Assembly: GCA_020832405.1 (NCBI GenBank)
Contig: JAFIET010000035.1
Coordinates: forward strand, 1-39,267
Length of the DNA: 39,267 bases
Direction of reading: 5' to 3'
Source of the DNA: Balneolales bacterium
Lineage (GTDB): Bacteria > Bacteroidota > Rhodothermia > Balneolales > Cyclonatronaceae
The position numbers were made by a program, and so were the translations under genes. The notes below the pieces were generated by a model. It was given only the letters and a program-made list of their open reading frames with translations. It was not told the origin of the DNA and ran no database searches. Position 1 is the first letter of the stretch. The number at the start of each line of letters is the position of its first letter. Below are positions 1-9,266 of the stretch, in pieces.

Positions 1-116
1 ATTTCATTGAGGAGAAAATAAATGTATTTGTTCATGCAATTTATAAAGTTAGGGGAAATAAAGGATTTCAAGTTAAGCTGACTTTCACCAAAAAGCTGAA
101 AGCCCGACTAATAAAT

Positions 117-3100
117 TTAGCGGTGCACCTCAGCACGGCCCGCAGTTGTGCGGGCAAAAACAGACGCGTCGTTCAGGCCGCTCACCTGCACCGCGGGCAG
201 GATGAAGTCGCCGGCATAGGTCGCGGTGAGCCTCACCCGAAACACCTTGCTTTCCCCGGCGGATAGACTAAAGTAGGTGAGGATGCGGTCGTCGCGCACA
301 TCCTGATAATCGGGCCGGGATGCCGCCTGCGTGAAGATGTCGTCATCGGCGCGAGTGCTGATGATTTCCCAGCCTGAGGGAAAAATTTGTGTGAGAGCCA
401 GATCGCGCAGCGCGCCCCTGCTGCCGGGGTTGTTCACGCGCACTTCCGCGATGAAATCGGTGCCCATGCGCAGGCGCGCCGGGTCGGCTTTATCGCCGTT
501 CGGGAAAAGGTAGCGGACCTCAAGGCCCAGGTCGGAGGAGGCCGCCGGGCTCCGGTCTTCGGCGGGGATGCCTTCCTGAAGCAGTCGCGCAAACACCACA
601 CCGCCGCCCTCGTTGCGCAGGCGCAGGCTGTGCGGGCCGGTTTCGGTGATTTCAAACGGCACCTGCCAGAGCGGCTGCGTGCCGCTGATCTGACCTGCAC
701 CGATGCTCATGCCTTCGAAGCGAACAGCAGTCTGCTCCGATACGGGATATGCCTCCGCGAAGCGGGCCGCGGCAATCAGGGCAAAAGCCACCGTTTGCGG
801 CGGAAACCAGTCATCGCGGTTAATTTCGGCAGAAATTTCCATCATAAGCCGGGATGCCTGATCAGCCAGGCCGAGACGCACGAGGCTTTCGAGCATCATT
901 GCGCGGTCGCGCAGCTCGCTGCCGTAGGTGCCGCCGGTTTCACGGTAGGAGGAAATCTGCGTACCGGCCTGACGCACCAGCTGTGAAGCGGCCTCGGGCA
1001 TGCCCGCTACCTGATAGGCGGCAGCGAGGCGCCAGCGGGCCTGAGCCGATAGCGCGTTCACCTCCCGCAGGCGGTTCATCGAACCCAGCGGGGCTTCGCC
1101 GCTGAGGGCGAGGGTATAGAGGCGGTAGGCCTGCATAAGGTCCGCATTGCGGGGCGCATCGGGCACTTCGCGCCAGTTGCCGGCAGCCTGCTGCTGAAAG
1201 CGGCGCAGGGGTGCCTTGATGCTGCCCGGCACAAAATATCCGGCCCGCTCCGCTTCTGTGAGAAAATGCAGTGCGAAACTGCTCAGCCACTCCTGCGCCA
1301 CGGCCTGACCCGGCCACTGTGCGAGTCCGCCGTTCGGCAGCTGATAGCGGCTGAGCGATGCGATGGCTTCTTCCACGCGGCGGTGGCTCTCGGCCTGCTG
1401 CGCGGCACCGGCATCCGGGCCGGTGAACACGTTCAGGTACAGGTGCGGGAATGCCCGCGTAAGCTGCGCTTCGAGGCTGCTGTGCGGGTAGCGGTTCAGA
1501 AAGCGGATGTGCCGGGCCAAATCTACCGGCGGCACCGACGAAATTTCGAGCAGTCCGGCAGCGGTGCCCGCCGCACCGGCAGGCTCATAGCTCAAATCCC
1601 AGCTTTCGCCCGGCTGAAGTGTTTGTGCAAACAGCTGCATCACGGGCGGGTTGGGATTGCGGATGCTCAGCTCAATTTCATCGCGCCCCTGCTCATTGCC
1701 GCTTTGGGCATGCAGGGTGATGCGTGCCGTGCCCGTAAGCGGCCCCGTGCGGAGTTCGAAGCGCTCGAGGCGGTCGCCCATGCCCGTAAAACGAAGCCGG
1801 CGACTTTCGCTGCCCTGCCCTTCAAACATCTCGTTCGCCTGAATGCTCAGATCCACCTCGCGGATGCGGTCATCCATCGCAAAAACGGTCGCAGCCAGCT
1901 CTACCCGCTCGCCGGGGCCGAGTACCCGCGGCAGGGTTCCGAGCACCATCACCGGCTGACGCACCGGCACAGCGGCCGATGTGCTGCCAAAGGCATCATC
2001 CTGCGCGGCCACCACCATTACCCGAACCGAACCCACGTAGTTCGGAATTTCGACCTGATGCACGGCTGTCGCGCCGGCACCCAGGGTGAAGGGGCCCATA
2101 AACCGGACCATCGGCCGGAAACGGACTACTTCACCCGCTTCCTCCCGCTCCAGCTCAAGGTCGCCCCCGATGGCCAAAATCCGGCTGAGGGCGCCGGTAT
2201 AAGCACCGGCCACATCATTATATAAATCCCAGGTGCGCACGCCCAGCGCCTCGCGGGCATAAAAATGCGCATGCGGGTCGGGCGTGCGGAAGTTGGTGAG
2301 GTCGAGCAGGCCTTCATCCACCAGCGCAAGGGTGTAGGTCATGGCGCGGCCGCTTTGCTCGCTGATGCGCAGCTCCGCAACCGACTCCGGCCTGATTTCC
2401 GAGGGCAGCCCGAGTACCGGGCGCAGGCGCGTTTGCGGGTCGTTTACCGTGAGCGGCACCACTCCGTACATGCGGATGGGCAGGTCGTTGTGCTGCTGCG
2501 CGTGCGGCTGAATCACGTGCACACTTGCGTACACGGTCGGGCTCATGCCGGCTTCGGCCGGAATGCGGATTTCATTCATGCCGGGCGCGGTTTCGGTCCA
2601 GAAGGTGCGCAGCACTTCCGAGCCGGTTTCGAGGCTCACCAGCGCCCGTGCCTGATGCGCGCCGGGAAAGCGCAGGGTGATGGTCTCCCCGACCTCATAC
2701 TGCTCCCGGTCGGTTTCCACCGTGAGGCGCACAGGCGCGCCACCGGGCGATTCGCCTCCGCTCCAGCCCACGAAAAATACTTTGCCGGCTGTATGTCCGC
2801 CGGGCGCCTCCAGCTGCACGAGGTAGCGGCCCCAGTCCAGCATTTCAGCGGGCAGGATCACTTCGGCTTCGCCCCGGGCGTTGGTTCGCACCGTAGTGCT
2901 GAGCAGCGGACTCCGGCTGCGGCTGCCAAAAAACTGACTCAGGTTTTCGTTACGCCGCTGCCACCACCAGCGCCAGTCGAGCTCATACACGGTTGCGGTA
3001 AGGTTCTGCCCCGCGAGACGGCCGCCGCCGGCATCGAGCAGCACCGCCTGAACACGGACGGGCTCGTCGTACTGAAACGTATCGCGCTCGTCGGCGCCTT

Positions 3101-5663
3101 CAAGCCGGATGCCGGCCATGCTGCTGTACGGCAGATAGCTGAAGCCCGTGCTTCGGGCACTGAAATTGCCGGATTCTTCGAAAACGCGGGTTGCAAGGGT
3201 GCCCTCAATCAGACCGGGGGCACCTTCGGGGCGCTGCAGCTGATGCGAGAATCGGGTTTGGCCCTCCGCATTGAGCCGGCCGCGGAAAACCTGGGCAGGC
3301 TGCGATTCAATCGTCCGGCTCGGATCGTTGAAGGTAAACTGCGGGAAATCGGAAAAACGAAGCTGCCCTGTGCGCAGGCTCAGGCTCACATCGGTGAGCA
3401 GCTCACCGGCCACGGCCCCGTGCAGCCATTCTGCGGAGATGCTGCCGCTCAGCGTTGCCAGCTGGCCGCTCAGCCTTGTTTCGTCGGGCTCCGTGAGGAT
3501 GCGCAGCCGGTTGGGCTGTATGGTTTCGATGTTGATGCTTCGGGTGAAGGTATTGCCGCCCACCCGCGCACGCAGCAGCCAGCGGCCTGTTTCGGCGCGG
3601 GCCTCGGTGCGGGCCGTGAAGGCATACATGCGGTTTACGGGCTGCACCGTGCGGCGGACCGTAACGCGCCCGGCAGGATCAATCAGCTCAAAATTCGCGG
3701 GATGCGCAGCGGGCAGCATGGCTTCACCGGCCTGCACAATCAGGTTCACAAAAAGCGAATCGCCGGGCCGCCACACATCGCGCTCGCTGTAGAGGAAGCC
3801 CTTCACCCCGCCGCTCACGCTTGCGCCGGAAACATCAAACTCGCTCAGGGAGAGGGCGCTTCCTTCGGTAAGCCGCAGGTAGGCACGCTCGGAACCCCGG
3901 CGGGCGAGCAACAAAAAAGGATCGCGTTGGGGCGCATCCATCACCCAAAAACCGTCGGAATCCGTACTGCCGCTGCCCAGGCTTTGCTGCTGAAAATCAA
4001 GCACTTCGAGGGCCACGCCGGAAAGCGGGCGCGCGCTGCTGAGGCTTGCGGCGCTCACGTGCAGACGGCCGGTTTCGCCCCGTTTGGCGATCAGGCCGAT
4101 ATCCGAGGCCAGCACATTGCGGCTCACCCGCTGATTTGAGGTGTAGTAGGAGGAATGACAGGGGTTATCGCGCTCGCGCCAGTCGTAAGGGCCGAAGGTC
4201 CACAGGTTTTCGAACTGTTCCCAGTAGCGGGCTTCCTCATCCTCATTTTCGTACTGCCAACTGCTTGAGGCGGGGGCCGGCGGAGTGACGCCCTCGCAGG
4301 GATACAGCGACTGATGCTGCCTGAAACCCAGCGTTACTTTGTAGAGGGCGCCGGGCTCGGGTTCGATCAGCGGGCTGAGATCGATGGCGTAGCTGTTGCG
4401 CTTGCCGGCTTCGCTGATGCCTGTACCGAGGCTGTGCAGCGGCACGACCTCACCGGCAACGGGCCGACCGACTTCCCGAAGCGACCAGCCCGGATCGCCC
4501 AGCCCCTGATTTTGCAGAAACTGCGGGATGTTGTTTTCGAAAATGCGGATGACCTGCACATCAACGGCACCGAGATTAACGGCCTCGAAAGGCAGGAGGA
4601 GTCCGGTGCTGCCGGGCAGGATTACGCCGCTGCCGAGCAGGCGCAGCTGCGGCGGCTCGTGTGCCAGGGTGAGGCTGCGGCTGAGCTCTTCGCCCAGGCG
4701 CTGCCCCTGCGCACTGCGGATGCCGGAAGAAAGGGTGAGGCGGGTTTCGCCGGGCTGTGCCGCGCGGGGATAAACCAGCAGGCGGTTGTTCCGGATGATG
4801 ACACCCGGCTCGGACAGGCCTTCGAGCTGCACCAGGCCTGTAAGGTTTTGCGAGGCATCGAGCGGGTCGGAGAAGGAGATTTCGATAAAGGGCTGCTGCT
4901 CGTATATCACCCGCACATCGGTGAGGGTGAAGCTGTCGCGGGAGGGCACCGTAAGCCGGGCCGAGCCGCGGGTGCGGGCGCCGAGCGGGCGGGCATCCCA
5001 GCTGAGTTCAAGGTCCTGCGGCTGCGCATCGCGGCCGATACCGGCAAGCACGAAGCTGAAACTGCGGTCGGTTTCGCGGGTAATCTGCGGCTCCAGGGTC
5101 TGCCCTTTGAGCTCGGCGCGCAGCACGTGGCTGATTTCGGCAAGCCCGGCGGCATCAGCCGTGAGGATACGGCCGCTGAGCAGCTGCGCGCCGCTCTGCG
5201 AATCCGGATCGGGCTCGAGTGCGGCAAGGCGCACATCGAGATCCTGCGGGATGATGCCGACCTCAAAACCAAACACCCGGCCGGCTTCACTGCCGCCTAA
5301 AATTTTACCCGCCCCGAAGCGCACCTGATAGCGGGCACCATTTTGGAGGCGGTCAGCCGGTTTAAACACAACCGTGCGCTCATCGGCCCAGCGCTGCTGC
5401 CCCCGCACTGAAGGCTGAAGCGAAAACAGGGGCGCGTTGGCAGCACGCACGGCTTCGTCAACGGGATTCACAAAACGAACTACAATCTCAGCATCACTGC
5501 TGATGAGACCGCTCGTGTAGGAAGCAAGCTGCCCGCTGAACTGCTCCGGGCTCGTAAAAATTTCGTCTGAAGATTTGCCGCAGCCTGCTGCAACCAGCAG
5601 AAGAAGCATGAAAAAAAATACTTTATTGAAGGATGCCATCATAAATAAGCCCTGAAATTTCAT
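117..5663 (-). CDS. Bacterial alpha-2-macroglobulin family lipoprotein without thioester
   Basis: This 1848-residue protein is a giant bacterial alpha-2-macroglobulin (the YfaS/YfhM type), a periplasmic bait-and-trap inhibitor of invading proteases. The N-terminus has a hydrophobic stretch ending in a lipobox (VAAGC, Cys28), so it should be a lipoprotein. Many beta-sandwich repeats fill the first 1100 residues, followed by the A2M core and an alpha-helical toroid domain near 1370-1650. In thioester-bearing relatives the toroid starts with YPYGCLEQ. Here the matching segment, residues 1392-1399, reads YPHSSLEA, so the Cys is Ser1396 and the Gln is Ala1399. No covalent trap can form, as in YfaS. 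The first in-frame ATG is at 5663. An AGGG seven bases before the ATG at 5642 (residue 8) suggests translation may really start there, which leaves a cleaner signal peptide. The usual partner pbpC is not visible and could lie beyond the left edge. Confidence 0.88.
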   Translation of the reverse strand: MKFQGLFMMASFNKVFFFMLLLLVAAGCGKSSDEIFTSPEQFSGQLASYTSGLISSDAEIVVRFVNPVDEAVRAANAPLFSLQPSVRGQQRWADERTVVFKPADRLQNGARYQVRFGAGKILGGSEAGRVFGFEVGIIPQDLDVRLAALEPDPDSQSGAQLLSGRILTADAAGLAEISHVLRAELKGQTLEPQITRETDRSFSFVLAGIGRDAQPQDLELSWDARPLGARTRGSARLTVPSRDSFTLTDVRVIYEQQPFIEISFSDPLDASQNLTGLVQLEGLSEPGVIIRNNRLLVYPRAAQPGETRLTLSSGIRSAQGQRLGEELSRSLTLAHEPPQLRLLGSGVILPGSTGLLLPFEAVNLGAVDVQVIRIFENNIPQFLQNQGLGDPGWSLREVGRPVAGEVVPLHSLGTGISEAGKRNSYAIDLSPLIEPEPGALYKVTLGFRQHQSLYPCEGVTPPAPASSSWQYENEDEEARYWEQFENLWTFGPYDWRERDNPCHSSYYTSNQRVSRNVLASDIGLIAKRGETGRLHVSAASLSSARPLSGVALEVLDFQQQSLGSGSTDSDGFWVMDAPQRDPFLLLARRGSERAYLRLTEGSALSLSEFDVSGASVSGGVKGFLYSERDVWRPGDSLFVNLIVQAGEAMLPAAHPANFELIDPAGRVTVRRTVQPVNRMYAFTARTEARAETGRWLLRARVGGNTFTRSINIETIQPNRLRILTEPDETRLSGQLATLSGSISAEWLHGAVAGELLTDVSLSLRTGQLRFSDFPQFTFNDPSRTIESQPAQVFRGRLNAEGQTRFSHQLQRPEGAPGLIEGTLATRVFEESGNFSARSTGFSYLPYSSMAGIRLEGADERDTFQYDEPVRVQAVLLDAGGGRLAGQNLTATVYELDWRWWWQRRNENLSQFFGSRSRSPLLSTTVRTNARGEAEVILPAEMLDWGRYLVQLEAPGGHTAGKVFFVGWSGGESPGGAPVRLTVETDREQYEVGETITLRFPGAHQARALVSLETGSEVLRTFWTETAPGMNEIRIPAEAGMSPTVYASVHVIQPHAQQHNDLPIRMYGVVPLTVNDPQTRLRPVLGLPSEIRPESVAELRISEQSGRAMTYTLALVDEGLLDLTNFRTPDPHAHFYAREALGVRTWDLYNDVAGAYTGALSRILAIGGDLELEREEAGEVVRFRPMVRFMGPFTLGAGATAVHQVEIPNYVGSVRVMVVAAQDDAFGSTSAAVPVRQPVMVLGTLPRVLGPGERVELAATVFAMDDRIREVDLSIQANEMFEGQGSESRRLRFTGMGDRLERFELRTGPLTGTARITLHAQSGNEQGRDEIELSIRNPNPPVMQLFAQTLQPGESWDLSYEPAGAAGTAAGLLEISSVPPVDLARHIRFLNRYPHSSLEAQLTRAFPHLYLNVFTGPDAGAAQQAESHRRVEEAIASLSRYQLPNGGLAQWPGQAVAQEWLSSFALHFLTEAERAGYFVPGSIKAPLRRFQQQAAGNWREVPDAPRNADLMQAYRLYTLALSGEAPLGSMNRLREVNALSAQARWRLAAAYQVAGMPEAASQLVRQAGTQISSYRETGGTYGSELRDRAMMLESLVRLGLADQASRLMMEISAEINRDDWFPPQTVAFALIAAARFAEAYPVSEQTAVRFEGMSIGAGQISGTQPLWQVPFEITETGPHSLRLRNEGGGVVFARLLQEGIPAEDRSPAASSDLGLEVRYLFPNGDKADPARLRMGTDFIAEVRVNNPGSRGALRDLALTQIFPSGWEIISTRADDDIFTQAASRPDYQDVRDDRILTYFSLSAGESKVFRVRLTATYAGDFILPAVQVSGLNDASVFARTTAGRAEVHR

Positions 5664-5878
5664 CTGTTTATATAATCGAATACCGCTATCGGATAAGATA
5701 CTGAGAAAGTTGCCGAATGCTTAACCTCAAATCCGTTAATCATGAAAAACCGCTTTCAGCTCATACAGCTTTAAAAGCCCGAAACCGGATGGGGCGGAAT
5801 GATTTTAAGCTTTCAAAGCTTTTCAGAGGCATAATTCCAAAACACAAATACTATTCAAAATTCCAAAATCTGAATTTA

Positions 5879-6454
5879 ATGACACGCATACATATTCTCA
5901 GTTCAACAGACCGGCCGGGTTCAATGGCACTCAAAATCTCCGAATTTGTCAAAAAGCAGTACGACGATCTCGGTGTTGAAGCGGAAGTAATTTCCCTGGA
6001 AGATTTCCCGATTCAGGACGTTGCCGGCGGCAAATACGGTGCTGATATCCCCAGTGTGAAAGCTTTCAACGAGCAGGTACTCGACTGCGACGGCCTGCTG
6101 ATGGTCATCCCGGAATACAATGGTTCCTACCCCGGTATTCTCAAATTATTTATTGACTACCTGCCTTTCCCGGCCGCTTTTGACAAACTCCCGATTGCAT
6201 TTATAGGTGAAGCGGCCGGTGCCTTTGGCTCCCTTCGTGCCGTAGAGCAAATGCAGATGGTCTGCAACTACCGCAACGCTTATCTGTTTCCGGAGCGGGT
6301 ATTTTTGCAGCGGGTTCACAAAATCTTCAGCCCGGAAAACGGGATTTCCGATGAGCTGCAGGCCAAACTGCTCGACAGCCTTATCAAAAACTTTGCCTCC
6401 TTCACCGAACGCAACAAAGGTGAACGGGAGCGTAAAGCCGGCGTAACGGCTTAG
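5879..6454 (+). CDS. NADPH-dependent FMN reductase family flavoprotein
   Basis: The product (191 residues from this start) has the flavodoxin-like fold of the NADPH-dependent FMN reductase family, which moves electrons from NAD(P)H to FMN or to quinones, chromate or azo compounds. The N-terminal beta strand and phosphate loop read IHILSSTDRPGS, replacing the common GSxRxxS loop. The family hallmark PEYNGSYPGILKLFIDYL lies in the middle, and GEAAGAFGSLRAVEQM follows. The reading frame stays open upstream to 5717, but those 54 residues are basic, low in conserved features and absent from the family. I therefore chose the ATG at 5879, immediately before the first beta strand. The physiological substrate cannot be told from sequence. 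The gene is single and ends in a strong terminator. Confidence 0.85.
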   Translation: MTRIHILSSTDRPGSMALKISEFVKKQYDDLGVEAEVISLEDFPIQDVAGGKYGADIPSVKAFNEQVLDCDGLLMVIPEYNGSYPGILKLFIDYLPFPAAFDKLPIAFIGEAAGAFGSLRAVEQMQMVCNYRNAYLFPERVFLQRVHKIFSPENGISDELQAKLLDSLIKNFASFTERNKGERERKAGVTA

Positions 6455-6461
6455 AAACTGC

Positions 6462-6505
6462 AAAAAAAATCCCCTGTCATCGCGAAAAGACAGGGGATTT
6501 TTTTT
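6462..6505. terminator. Bidirectional intrinsic terminator
   Basis: A 9-base perfect stem (TCCCCTGTC at 6470-6478 with GACAGGGGA at 6489-6497) has a 10-base loop. It is followed by eight T on the + strand and preceded by eight A. It can therefore end both the + strand flavoprotein gene and the - strand alpha-CTD-like gene that converge here. Confidence 0.9.
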
Positions 6506-6520
6506 GGAATTAATACGAAT

Positions 6521-7039
6521 TCAGGATCCGGTCAGGGTTAAACTATCCTGCTGTTCCTTCATCATTTCTTTGGCACAACTGATGAGGGTTTGGTTAGTTA
6601 CAGCCCCGCAATGCCGAAGAGTGCCAAAATTTTTGTGCTCTCTATAGTATTTCAAAAATGCATCCGGACCGGTGATACCGTTCAGGTGCAACACATTTTT
6701 CGGGCGCATCGGCATAGTATGGTAAGTCTTGAGTGCGCTGTCGCAGAGTTCACTCTGAAACGTATCTGATGCTGAAAAACGAACCTTTTCATTTTGGACA
6801 GGGCGATGATCCTGTTCAGCTGTTTTTTCAATTAAAGCTGAGGCAAGAGCGATGAGTTCCTGATTTGTTTTTGCTCCGCAATGCCGGAGCTGTAAGAAAT
6901 TTCCGAATTTCTTGTAATATGTAAGGAAACCGGGAACATTGTCAAGGCGGCTAATTGACAGAGCATTGAATGCCCGTTCGCTTAAACTGCCAAAAGCACT
7001 GGAAGCAGAAAGGGCCTCCAAGTTATGTCTATATACCAT
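6521..7039 (-). CDS. Tandem RNA polymerase alpha-CTD-like (helix-hairpin-helix) protein
   Basis: This 172-residue protein consists of two related modules, about residues 16-70 and 103-160. Each ends in LRHCGAxTNQ after a matching FLxYYxxxxNF segment. I read them as copies of the C-terminal DNA-binding domain of RNA polymerase alpha. Module 1 has LSERAFNAL where E. coli alpha has the Arg265-Asn268 helix (here Arg22, Asn25). Its CGAKTNQEL supplies the equivalents of Gly296, Lys298, Ser299 and Glu302 (Gly55, Lys57, Thr58, Glu61). Module 2 keeps Arg112, Asn115, Gly145 and Thr148 but has Val147 and Thr151 at the Lys and Glu positions. Asn-to-Gly spacing is 30 in both modules, versus 28 in E. coli. 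There is no alpha N-terminal assembly domain, so this is not RpoA. The frame extends to a TTG at 7150, but the ATG at 7039 sits just before module 1. The role is unknown; promoter or UP-element binding is inference. Confidence 0.62.
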   Translation of the reverse strand: MVYRHNLEALSASSAFGSLSERAFNALSISRLDNVPGFLTYYKKFGNFLQLRHCGAKTNQELIALASALIEKTAEQDHRPVQNEKVRFSASDTFQSELCDSALKTYHTMPMRPKNVLHLNGITGPDAFLKYYREHKNFGTLRHCGAVTNQTLISCAKEMMKEQQDSLTLTGS

Positions 7040-7381
7040 AGAAGTATTTGTTAAGATTTGAGCTGATTTACACGCAATGCTTTCACAACCGGATTGTAGT
7101 CCTGTACTTATATTAATTCGAGTCCTGTAAGTCCCATAATTATGAAGCAATTTTAATATTTGAGCACCTGTCCTGACTTAAGATTCCCAAATCTCATGAA
7201 ATCGGGCAAAATGCGCAAATTTGGTTGTGCTTATGATAATAATTATTCCTCGTCATGCAAAGACAATCGATTATATTTTACAAATCATGTTTTCCGAATT
7301 CATCCGGCCTTTATTGCACTATCTTAACAAGAAGCATCCCCAACCTCTGATATGTGCTTAGTTTTCTGAAATTATTGATTT

Positions 7382-8296
7382 ATGACTAACCTTTTTCTGT
7401 TGGTTTTCTGTCTGGTGCTGGGCGCTTTTTTGAGGCGTATTAAGGATTTTCCCGAAAATTCGCCTATGGTCCTGAATCAGTTTCTGATTTACATTTCGCT
7501 TCCTGCCCTTGCACTCATTTACATACCGCAGATCACACTCAGCCGAGAGCTGCTGTTCCCGGTTGCTACCTCATGGCTGGTTTTAGGTTTTGCACTTATA
7601 ATTATACCGTTGCTGGGCAGGCTTTTCGGCTGGTCGCGGGAAACGGTTGGTTGCCTGCTGCTCACGGCAGGGCTCGGGAACACTTCGTTCGTAGGATTTC
7701 CGGTAATTGAAGCGGTTTATGGCCCTGAAGCCCTCAGAATTGCACTCATGGTTGATCAGCCCGGCTCTTTCGTAGCTGTATCAACGGCAGGAATCATTAT
7801 CGCGTGCACCTACTCCGACAACGAACTTCGCAAGCGGGATATCTTCCGGAAAGTGCTGTTGTTTCCTCCCTTCATCACATTTGTGTTTGCGATCGGCATG
7901 AATTTAGCCGGAATTGAAGCCCGCGGCATTCCGCTTGAAGTACTCGAACGCCTGGGTGCCACACTTGCTCCGATTGCCTTAACCTCGGTAGGCATGCAGC
8001 TTTCTTTCAGCCTTCAAAAAGAATCTGTCGCGCCTTTGATCTGGGGGCTTTCCTATAAGCTGCTGCTGGCACCGCTGCTGCTTAGCGTGCTTTTTATTTT
8101 TGTACTGCAAGGCAGCGGAGAAGTAGTTAAAGTAAGTATCATGGAAGCTGCAATGGCCCCCATGATTACAGGTTCCATACTTGCGATTATGTACGGCCTT
8201 AACCCAAAGCTTGCCTCGCAAATGGTCGGTATCGGGGTTCCGTTGTCTTTTCTGACCCTCTTCGGGTGGTATTATATTCTTGAATGGCTGGGGTGA
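7382..8296 (+). CDS. AEC family transporter (auxin efflux carrier type)
   Basis: This 304-residue, very hydrophobic protein has about ten membrane segments arranged as two five-helix halves, as in the AEC / membrane transport protein family (bile-acid/auxin-carrier fold). Features typical of the family are NQFLIYISLPALAL near residue 30, the conserved GNTSFVGFPVIEA in the fourth segment, and the second-half segment MEAAMAPMITGSILA. Members export or import small organic anions such as malate, malonate or amino-acid derivatives; the substrate here cannot be assigned. The gene stands alone, about 340 bases from the divergent alpha-CTD-like gene, and converges with the FloA-like gene, leaving only 23 bases between the stops and no clear hairpin. 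Confidence 0.85.
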   Translation: MTNLFLLVFCLVLGAFLRRIKDFPENSPMVLNQFLIYISLPALALIYIPQITLSRELLFPVATSWLVLGFALIIIPLLGRLFGWSRETVGCLLLTAGLGNTSFVGFPVIEAVYGPEALRIALMVDQPGSFVAVSTAGIIIACTYSDNELRKRDIFRKVLLFPPFITFVFAIGMNLAGIEARGIPLEVLERLGATLAPIALTSVGMQLSFSLQKESVAPLIWGLSYKLLLAPLLLSVLFIFVLQGSGEVVKVSIMEAAMAPMITGSILAIMYGLNPKLASQMVGIGVPLSFLTLFGWYYILEWLG

Positions 8297-8319
8297 TGCA
8301 CTACGGGTTTGTACAGCCA

Positions 8320-9069
8320 TCAATCCATAGGTGACCGTGAAATGACAATATCATGCTCAAGTAAAATCAGCTTGAAGTTCTGCTCCCAGAATGCCTTGCG
8401 AAGCACATTATCGAGAATCAGCTTCCTCAGCTGCGCTTCATCTCCGGCTTTCATGCGAAGCAGCTCTTTATGATACCTGCTCAGGTCTGTAATTTTGCGC
8501 TTAATCTCTTTGCGCACGGGTTCCCCGGAGAAAGAATCGAACGCGACCGACATCAGAGGCCGGCGGTAACTTGCCTGATATAAGTAATGGTACTCCATCC
8601 CTGAAAATTCGAATTCTCCGGATAGCTTTAACCCGAGGATCTGTTCCGCTTCCTCTATTACCTGCGTAAGTGGCTTTCCTGAAAGATCGATCAGGCAAAT
8701 GTGCCTGAAGCCAACTTTAAGCGATTCTATTTCCGTTTGCTCCAGGTATTTCATGGCCTGCACAACCTGCATGGGGTTGCCGCCTGAGGCCGCATGAATC
8801 TGAAGCTTCTCTACAGGTACAGGCTGCCGCAGCTTCTCAGAAAGTTTCGCAGCTTCAGCTATATCCTGCCTGAACCCTCCCCGGATAAATACATTAACAG
8901 CCTGCTGAAACTGTAAATCGACACCATAGCGACGAAAGCGAAATTTTTCGCGGTAAACGATTCCTATAAAAAACAGCAGAACGGAAATTAAGAGCAATAA
9001 AGGCGTAAACAGCACGCTGATACAGGTTTTTGGTGAAATAAAAGGTGTTTCAGGCAGGAACAAAGCCAT
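8320..9069 (-). CDS. Membrane-anchored protein resembling the N-terminal part of flotillin FloA
   Basis: The protein has 249 residues. One strong membrane segment lies at about 19-39 (LFTPLLLLISVLLFFIGIV), followed by a basic cytoplasmic entry. Residues 86-140 recall FloA (YqfA), the bacterial membrane-microdomain scaffold. VEKLQIHAASGGN followed by VVQAM matches FloA's LExHYLAGGNVDRVVxAL, and ICLIDLSGKPL followed by VIEEAE matches AAIDLAGRDVLEAVQ, with similar spacing. FloA is usually about 330 residues with a second hairpin-forming hydrophobic part and a long coiled coil rich in Ala and Glu. Here the first membrane segment is single, and the C-terminal 100 residues are charged and do not match the FloA SPFH core clearly. 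It may be a divergent or shortened paralogue. The similarity was found by eye and needs a profile search. No operon partner is evident. Confidence 0.55.
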   Translation of the reverse strand: MALFLPETPFISPKTCISVLFTPLLLLISVLLFFIGIVYREKFRFRRYGVDLQFQQAVNVFIRGGFRQDIAEAAKLSEKLRQPVPVEKLQIHAASGGNPMQVVQAMKYLEQTEIESLKVGFRHICLIDLSGKPLTQVIEEAEQILGLKLSGEFEFSGMEYHYLYQASYRRPLMSVAFDSFSGEPVRKEIKRKITDLSRYHKELLRMKAGDEAQLRKLILDNVLRKAFWEQNFKLILLEHDIVISRSPMD

Positions 9070-9266
9070 CTGATGGATCTGTTTCCGCCATTCATGTATT
9101 CCGGCAAGATACGCCTCTGAACGGACATGCTCTCATAAACTTCATCAGGGCCTGCTTAGTTGTTTTCAATTTGACTACATTTTACCGGCAACTTTGTCCG
9201 GTCTGATTCCGGAAAACATGCGAATCTGTTTCGCAACCGCTTAATCAGGAATAAAAAACTAAAACC

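Noticed and set aside
1-116. Possible gene end or small RNA at the left edge
   Set aside because: Only AT-rich sequence past the macroglobulin stop; no convincing hairpin or frame.
2265-4139. Long + strand open frame (624 codons) opposite the macroglobulin gene
   Set aside because: It is a mirror of a GC-rich coding gene, has no conserved motif and a composition rich in Ala, Gly, His and Arg as expected from an antisense frame. Several other frames over 117-5663 behave the same.
5717-5878. N-terminal extension of the FMN reductase
   Set aside because: The 54 extra codons carry no family feature; the ATG at 5879 precedes the first strand of the fold.
7040-7150. N-terminal extension of the alpha-CTD-like protein from a TTG
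   Set aside because: Non-ATG start, no conserved content, and the ATG at 7039 fits the domain start better. Not excluded.
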